Of a DNA stretch of 64,000 nt, positions 60,557 to 64,000 are shown in pieces. The notes below the pieces were generated by a model. It did not search any database and had not been told where the DNA came from. It saw only the letters and a program-made list of their open reading frames with translations. Numbering within the stretch: the first letter of the stretch is position 1; each line of letters begins with the position of its first letter. Origin of the DNA: Microseira sp041929235 (GTDB lineage Bacteria > Cyanobacteriota > Cyanobacteriia > Cyanobacteriales > Aerosakkonemataceae); NCBI RefSeq assembly GCF_041929235.1, contig NZ_JBHFNP010000047.1, positions 1 to 64,000 of the forward strand. The letters are read 5' to 3'. A program made the position numbers and the translations under genes.

Positions 60557-60898
60557 ATGAAACTTTGGCTTAAATTCGCTATATTTTGCGGGATTTTGCT
60601 GCTAACACTTTCCGTCGTCATAACAGTATTTCCCCGAAGCAATTTAGTCAATAAATTTACTTGTACTTACCAAGGAAAGCCGCTTTACGGTAGAGTCAAA
60701 TTTGTTGAAAGCTTTCAGGATATTAAGGTAAAGGTCGTTACAACCTCGCCGGACTTGAGGGTAAAAATGGTCACAAATCCAACAAATCGTTGCGGGGAAT
60801 GGGCAATTGTCGAGTTTTTGCCCAATCTTAAGGTGCAGTTTGTGGAGACGCTTCCCGATATCGAAATTCAATTTGTTGAAGATAATCCGGGTGTTTAA
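60557..60898 (+). CDS. Small exported or anchored protein with short beta-strand repeats
   Basis: The 113-residue protein has an N-terminal hydrophobic segment (FAIFCGILLLTLSVVITVF, residues 6-24), a signal or anchor. The rest consists of near-identical short strands: RVKFVESFQDIKVKVVTTSPDLRVKMVT, then WAIVEFLPNLKVQFVETLPDIEIQFVE, split by NRCGEW. The repeat pattern is hydrophobic pair, turn with Pro-Asp/Asn. I recall similar sequences annotated as 7(1) septoil knot domain proteins, but I am not certain of that match. A cysteine in FTCTY and one in NRCGEW could form a disulfide. It is convergent with the sensor kinase gene. Function unknown. Confidence 0.75.
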   Translation: MKLWLKFAIFCGILLLTLSVVITVFPRSNLVNKFTCTYQGKPLYGRVKFVESFQDIKVKVVTTSPDLRVKMVTNPTNRCGEWAIVEFLPNLKVQFVETLPDIEIQFVEDNPGV

Positions 60899-60918
60899 AC
60901 TAAAGAAACCCGGTTTCT

Positions 60919-63900
60919 TTATTGCCGAATTGGAATTGCGATCGCAAATTCCGATCCTTGTCCCGGCGCCGAAATACAATTAAGCTGACCGCAATGTTTT
61001 TCGACAACAATCTGATAGCTAATTGTTAATCCTAAACCAGTTCCTTTACCAACGGTTTTGGTTGTAAAGAAGGGGTCAAATAAACGATTTTTTACCTGTT
61101 CTGTCATGCCGGAACCGTTGTCAGCAATCCGAATATTTACCCAACCCTTGTTGATAACTTCGGTACAAATCCGAATTGTAGGTAATTGGCTGGTAATTGG
61201 GAATTGGTAATTGGAGTTTTCTTGACTGTTGCCCATGACCAATGAGCGATTAGCCATCACCTCTTCTAAAGCATCAATTGCGTTGTTTAGCAAGTTCATA
61301 AACACTTGGTTTAATTGTCCGGCATAGCACTCGATTTGGGGCAGCTTGCCGTATTCTTTTATCACCTGAATTTCAGAACGGTTGGGTTTGGCTTTGAGGC
61401 GGTTTTGCAAGATCAGCAGCGTGTTCTCGATGCCTTCGTGGATATCAACCGGCTTCATTTCCGCTTCATCGAGTCGCGAGAAGTTCCGCAAACTCAGGAC
61501 AATTTGACGGATGCGCTCCGTCCCGATATTCATAGAATTGAGGAGTTTGGGTAAATCTTTGACCAGAAAATCCAGGTCGATGTCTTCGATTTCGGTTTCA
61601 ATTTCCGGATTGGGTTCAAGATAGTGTTTTTGGTATAGCTGGATCAGGCGCAGCAAATCTTGAGTGTATTCATTGACGTGGGTAAGATTGCCGTGGATAA
61701 AGTTAACCGGGTTGTTAATTTCGTGAGCAACGCCAGCAACTAATTGCCCCAAACTAGACATTTTTTCAGTTTGAATCAGTTGGGCTTGGGTTTGCTGTAG
61801 TTCGCGCAATGCTTGTTCGAGTTGTTGGGCTTTTTCTTGGGCAATCCGGGCAGAATTTTGGCTTTGGGCGTAGAGTTCTGCTTGAGCGATCGCGATCCCC
61901 AGTTGGTCGCAAACTGCCTGCAACAATTCCACTTCCTCATCAGTCCAAGATCGAACATAATTATGTTGCATACAGGCAACGATGCCAATCGCACCGCTTC
62001 CCGTCTGAATTGGCAGATTCAGTAGAGATTTGTAACCGCAAGACTGAAAGAATTGCCGTTCTACTGGATCGGTTATCCCGTCGATATCATCCACTCGGTA
62101 AATTGCCAAATTTGAGAGCGTTTGTGCTAGAGATCCCGTCACATCAGCGGCATAGTAACCCAAGAGGCTGAACAAATCCTCATTTTTGGCTTCATGCACG
62201 ACATCCCAAGCAGGTGGGAAGGCGTTGGGGAGGTACCAAATAAACAGACAGCGATCGATTTGCAGCAGGGATCGGATCTGTTGCACCGTGGTTGCCAAAA
62301 TGGTGTCGAGGTCGAGAGATTGACGAATTTGGCGAGAAACGCGGTTGATTAGTGCTTCCCGTTGGGCTTTTTGTCGCAGTTGCCCTTCTGATTGTCGCAA
62401 AGCTTCTTCTACCTGCTTGCTCTCTGTAATATCATTCACCGTACCGATAATCCGATAGATTCTTCCTCTCTCATCCCGCACTGGCGTGAGATTCGTTAAG
62501 GCATAGGTATCTACATCGCCGAATGTTACGCACTCTTCATAGGAAATTGCCGCACCCGCCTCAAGGCATTTTGTATAATGCTGTCGCACAGATGCTCCTA
62601 AGACTTGACCAAATATCTCTTCTGGAGTCTTACCGTACCACTCTTTGCTGCTAAGTCCGCTGATGCGTTCGCCGACAGGGTTGATCCCAATGTAGTGCAA
62701 GTCTCCATCTTCCCGTACATCTACGACAAAAACTGTCTGTTCCACCCCCTCGTAGATGCTGCGTAAAAACTCTTCTTTTTGCTGCAATGCTTCTTGTGCT
62801 TGTTTGCGATCGCTAATATCTTGAACGTATGACCAAATAAACTGTTCTCCCTCTTTTTCCACAATCAATCCTGCCAAAACCACGGGAACCAGATGCCCAT
62901 CTTTGTGAATATACTCTTTTTCATAAGGGCCATACTGCCCTGTTGTTCTCAAACTTTCTAACTGCATTTGTTCTTGTTCGGCATATTTTTCTGGCGTAAT
63001 ATCCCAGTACGACAGGTTTAAAGTCTCTTCCACCGTGCGACCGATAATAGCCGCGTAAGCCGGATTTATGTAAACCAGTTTCCCATCCATACGGCACAAG
63101 GCTAAACCAATCGGACACCGTTCCAATAAATAACGATTGTGTATTTCGGTTTCTGCTAAAGTTTTTTCAACTAATTTTCGTTCGGCAATTTCTTTTTTTA
63201 ATCGCTCGATCGTCTGTTTTAATTTCCGGGTTCGCTCTTCAATTTCGATTTCTAATTTTTCATTCGTCTTTGCCAGTGCTGCTTCTGCTAATTTTCTGGC
63301 GGTAATATCCCGCACAATCCCAATTAGACCAATAATATTTCCTTGGGGATCGCGGTAGACGCTTTTTGTAGAAAGAAATGTTCGCATCATGCCTTTTTCG
63401 TTTACTACTTCCTCAAGTACCTGATTTTCCCCCGTCTTCATGATGCGGCGGTCATTCTGCTTCAGTTGACGACCGATTTCTTGAGGAAATACCTCCGTAT
63501 CATCTTTGCCAATAATTTCTGCAACTGACTTACCAATCACCTTCGCACCCGCCGCGTTAATCATCGCGTAACGTCCTTTAATATCCTTGACAAACAGGGG
63601 ATCGGGAATTCCTTCCACTACTGCACTCAAGAGGGTGGCGCTTGCTTCCAATTCCTCTTGAGTTTGTTCTAAAGCTAATTCTGCCTGTTTGCGATCGGTG
63701 ATGACTTCTGTAAACATAATGATCCCACCAATTTCACCGGCACTATTGCGCCACGGGTGGATCTCCCACCTCACCCAATCTATCGTTCCATCGGCGCGTG
63801 TAAAGCAATCTTCTTCACTTTTTTCTACCGCCCCAGCTAAACAACGCTGGTGTATTTTTTTCCAACGTTCGGGAATTTCTTCAAACACTTCGTAATGCGA

Positions 63901-63999
63901 ACGACCGATGATATTTTGGTTACCCAGATTGTAATCGGTTAACCACCTGCGACTGGCTAATATGTAGCGCATCTGCCGATCAAACATCGCGCTCGCCAC
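60919..63999 (-). CDS. Multi-PAS/GAF sensor histidine kinase (N-terminus cut by window end)
   Basis: At least 1026 residues are present; the frame is open to the window edge and the true start lies beyond. Visible domains: PAS with PAC (RADGTIDWVRWEIHPW, about 1-105), a second PAS (about 120-235), a coiled coil, a third (about 285-405) and a fourth PAS (about 410-535). A GAF domain follows (about 560-725), then a coiled coil, HisKA with LGQLVAGVAHEINNPVNF, and an ATPase domain (FMNLLNNAIDAL, DNGSGM, PFFTTKTVGKGTGLGLTISY). No receiver domain follows and no transmembrane helix is seen in this part. Such kinases sense light, redox or small ligands; the signal is unknown. No response regulator is adjacent within the window. 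Confidence 0.92.
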   Translation of the reverse strand: MASAMFDRQMRYILASRRWLTDYNLGNQNIIGRSHYEVFEEIPERWKKIHQRCLAGAVEKSEEDCFTRADGTIDWVRWEIHPWRNSAGEIGGIIMFTEVITDRKQAELALEQTQEELEASATLLSAVVEGIPDPLFVKDIKGRYAMINAAGAKVIGKSVAEIIGKDDTEVFPQEIGRQLKQNDRRIMKTGENQVLEEVVNEKGMMRTFLSTKSVYRDPQGNIIGLIGIVRDITARKLAEAALAKTNEKLEIEIEERTRKLKQTIERLKKEIAERKLVEKTLAETEIHNRYLLERCPIGLALCRMDGKLVYINPAYAAIIGRTVEETLNLSYWDITPEKYAEQEQMQLESLRTTGQYGPYEKEYIHKDGHLVPVVLAGLIVEKEGEQFIWSYVQDISDRKQAQEALQQKEEFLRSIYEGVEQTVFVVDVREDGDLHYIGINPVGERISGLSSKEWYGKTPEEIFGQVLGASVRQHYTKCLEAGAAISYEECVTFGDVDTYALTNLTPVRDERGRIYRIIGTVNDITESKQVEEALRQSEGQLRQKAQREALINRVSRQIRQSLDLDTILATTVQQIRSLLQIDRCLFIWYLPNAFPPAWDVVHEAKNEDLFSLLGYYAADVTGSLAQTLSNLAIYRVDDIDGITDPVERQFFQSCGYKSLLNLPIQTGSGAIGIVACMQHNYVRSWTDEEVELLQAVCDQLGIAIAQAELYAQSQNSARIAQEKAQQLEQALRELQQTQAQLIQTEKMSSLGQLVAGVAHEINNPVNFIHGNLTHVNEYTQDLLRLIQLYQKHYLEPNPEIETEIEDIDLDFLVKDLPKLLNSMNIGTERIRQIVLSLRNFSRLDEAEMKPVDIHEGIENTLLILQNRLKAKPNRSEIQVIKEYGKLPQIECYAGQLNQVFMNLLNNAIDALEEVMANRSLVMGNSQENSNYQFPITSQLPTIRICTEVINKGWVNIRIADNGSGMTEQVKNRLFDPFFTTKTVGKGTGLGLTISYQIVVEKHCGQLNCISAPGQGSEFAIAIPIRQ

Positions 64000-64000
64000 G

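Noticed and set aside
1..64000. CRISPR arrays, tRNA or rRNA genes, transposases, prophage
   Set aside because: The tandem heptamers lack CRISPR repeat-spacer structure, and no cloverleaf, rRNA segment or transposase reading frame was recognised.

Overview
The window is a chromosomal segment of a cyanobacterium, most likely a filamentous Oscillatoriales-type species. Support: the 3' end of a photosystem II psbD gene, an NblS/Hik33-type sensor kinase next to purD, an SLH-OprB porin, many copies of the HIP1 palindrome GCGATCGC, and heptanucleotide tandem repeats typical of cyanobacterial genomes. The species assignment is inference. No rRNA, tRNA, CRISPR array, prophage or transposase gene was recognised.

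Layout. 0-6.9 kb: psbD end without a following psbC, a compact structured transcript with a 23-codon ORF and a strong terminator, an SLH porin, an Rrf2 regulator beside a decayed cysteine synthase, a J-domain protein and a tandem pteridine synthase. 7-12.2 kb: two secreted phosphatases on the minus strand (PhoX with RTX tail; 5'-nucleotidase with four N-terminal repeats), both preceded by possible Pho boxes, suggesting phosphate scavenging. 12.5-19 kb: a methyltransferase, an M1 aminopeptidase with HEAT repeats, an AarF/UbiB kinase-like protein and a small membrane protein. 19.2-31.3 kb: a minus-strand run of eleven genes for a surface glycan (galE, two fucosyltransferase-like enzymes, several other glycosyltransferases, one ABC exporter). 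31.5-38.6 kb: a small conserved protein, gloB, rplI, dnaB with two inteins, an FKBP isomerase and a phasin-like protein. 39.3-45.7 kb: a 2137-residue RTX protein. 46-50.8 kb: zinc-ribbon membrane protein, nblS, purD and a nucleotide-sugar epimerase. 50.9-58 kb: a minus-strand group with a YqeG-type HAD phosphatase, a polyprenyl-phosphate phosphoribosyltransferase and two related polytopic membrane proteins, the longer fused to a hydrolase-like domain. 58.6-64 kb: an M24 aminopeptidase, a small beta-repeat protein and a multi-PAS histidine kinase cut by the window end.

The most unusual points are: (1) dnaB carries two related inteins, and the second has a 116-bp palindromic MITE-like element inserted between its endonuclease motifs; the insertion adds 114 bp and keeps the frame open. 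A second copy of the element lies at 45.9 kb in opposite orientation. (2) The glycan ABC exporter ends in a segment resembling a histidine-kinase dimerisation domain in which the phospho-accepting His is Tyr. (3) The 50.9-58 kb group looks like a polyprenyl-phospho-pentose glycosylation pathway, with a partial tandem duplication whose truncation point lies at a HIP1 site. (4) The small transcript after psbD has a full-length Shine-Dalgarno match and a start codon that could be masked by a hairpin.

Several dispersed repeat families fill the intergenic spaces: an AAACCCGGTTTC/TTGCGTAAGTCCT family, a GGCGGACATCATAT family, GGTGCGTTA inverted repeats, the MITE, and heptamer tandem repeats.
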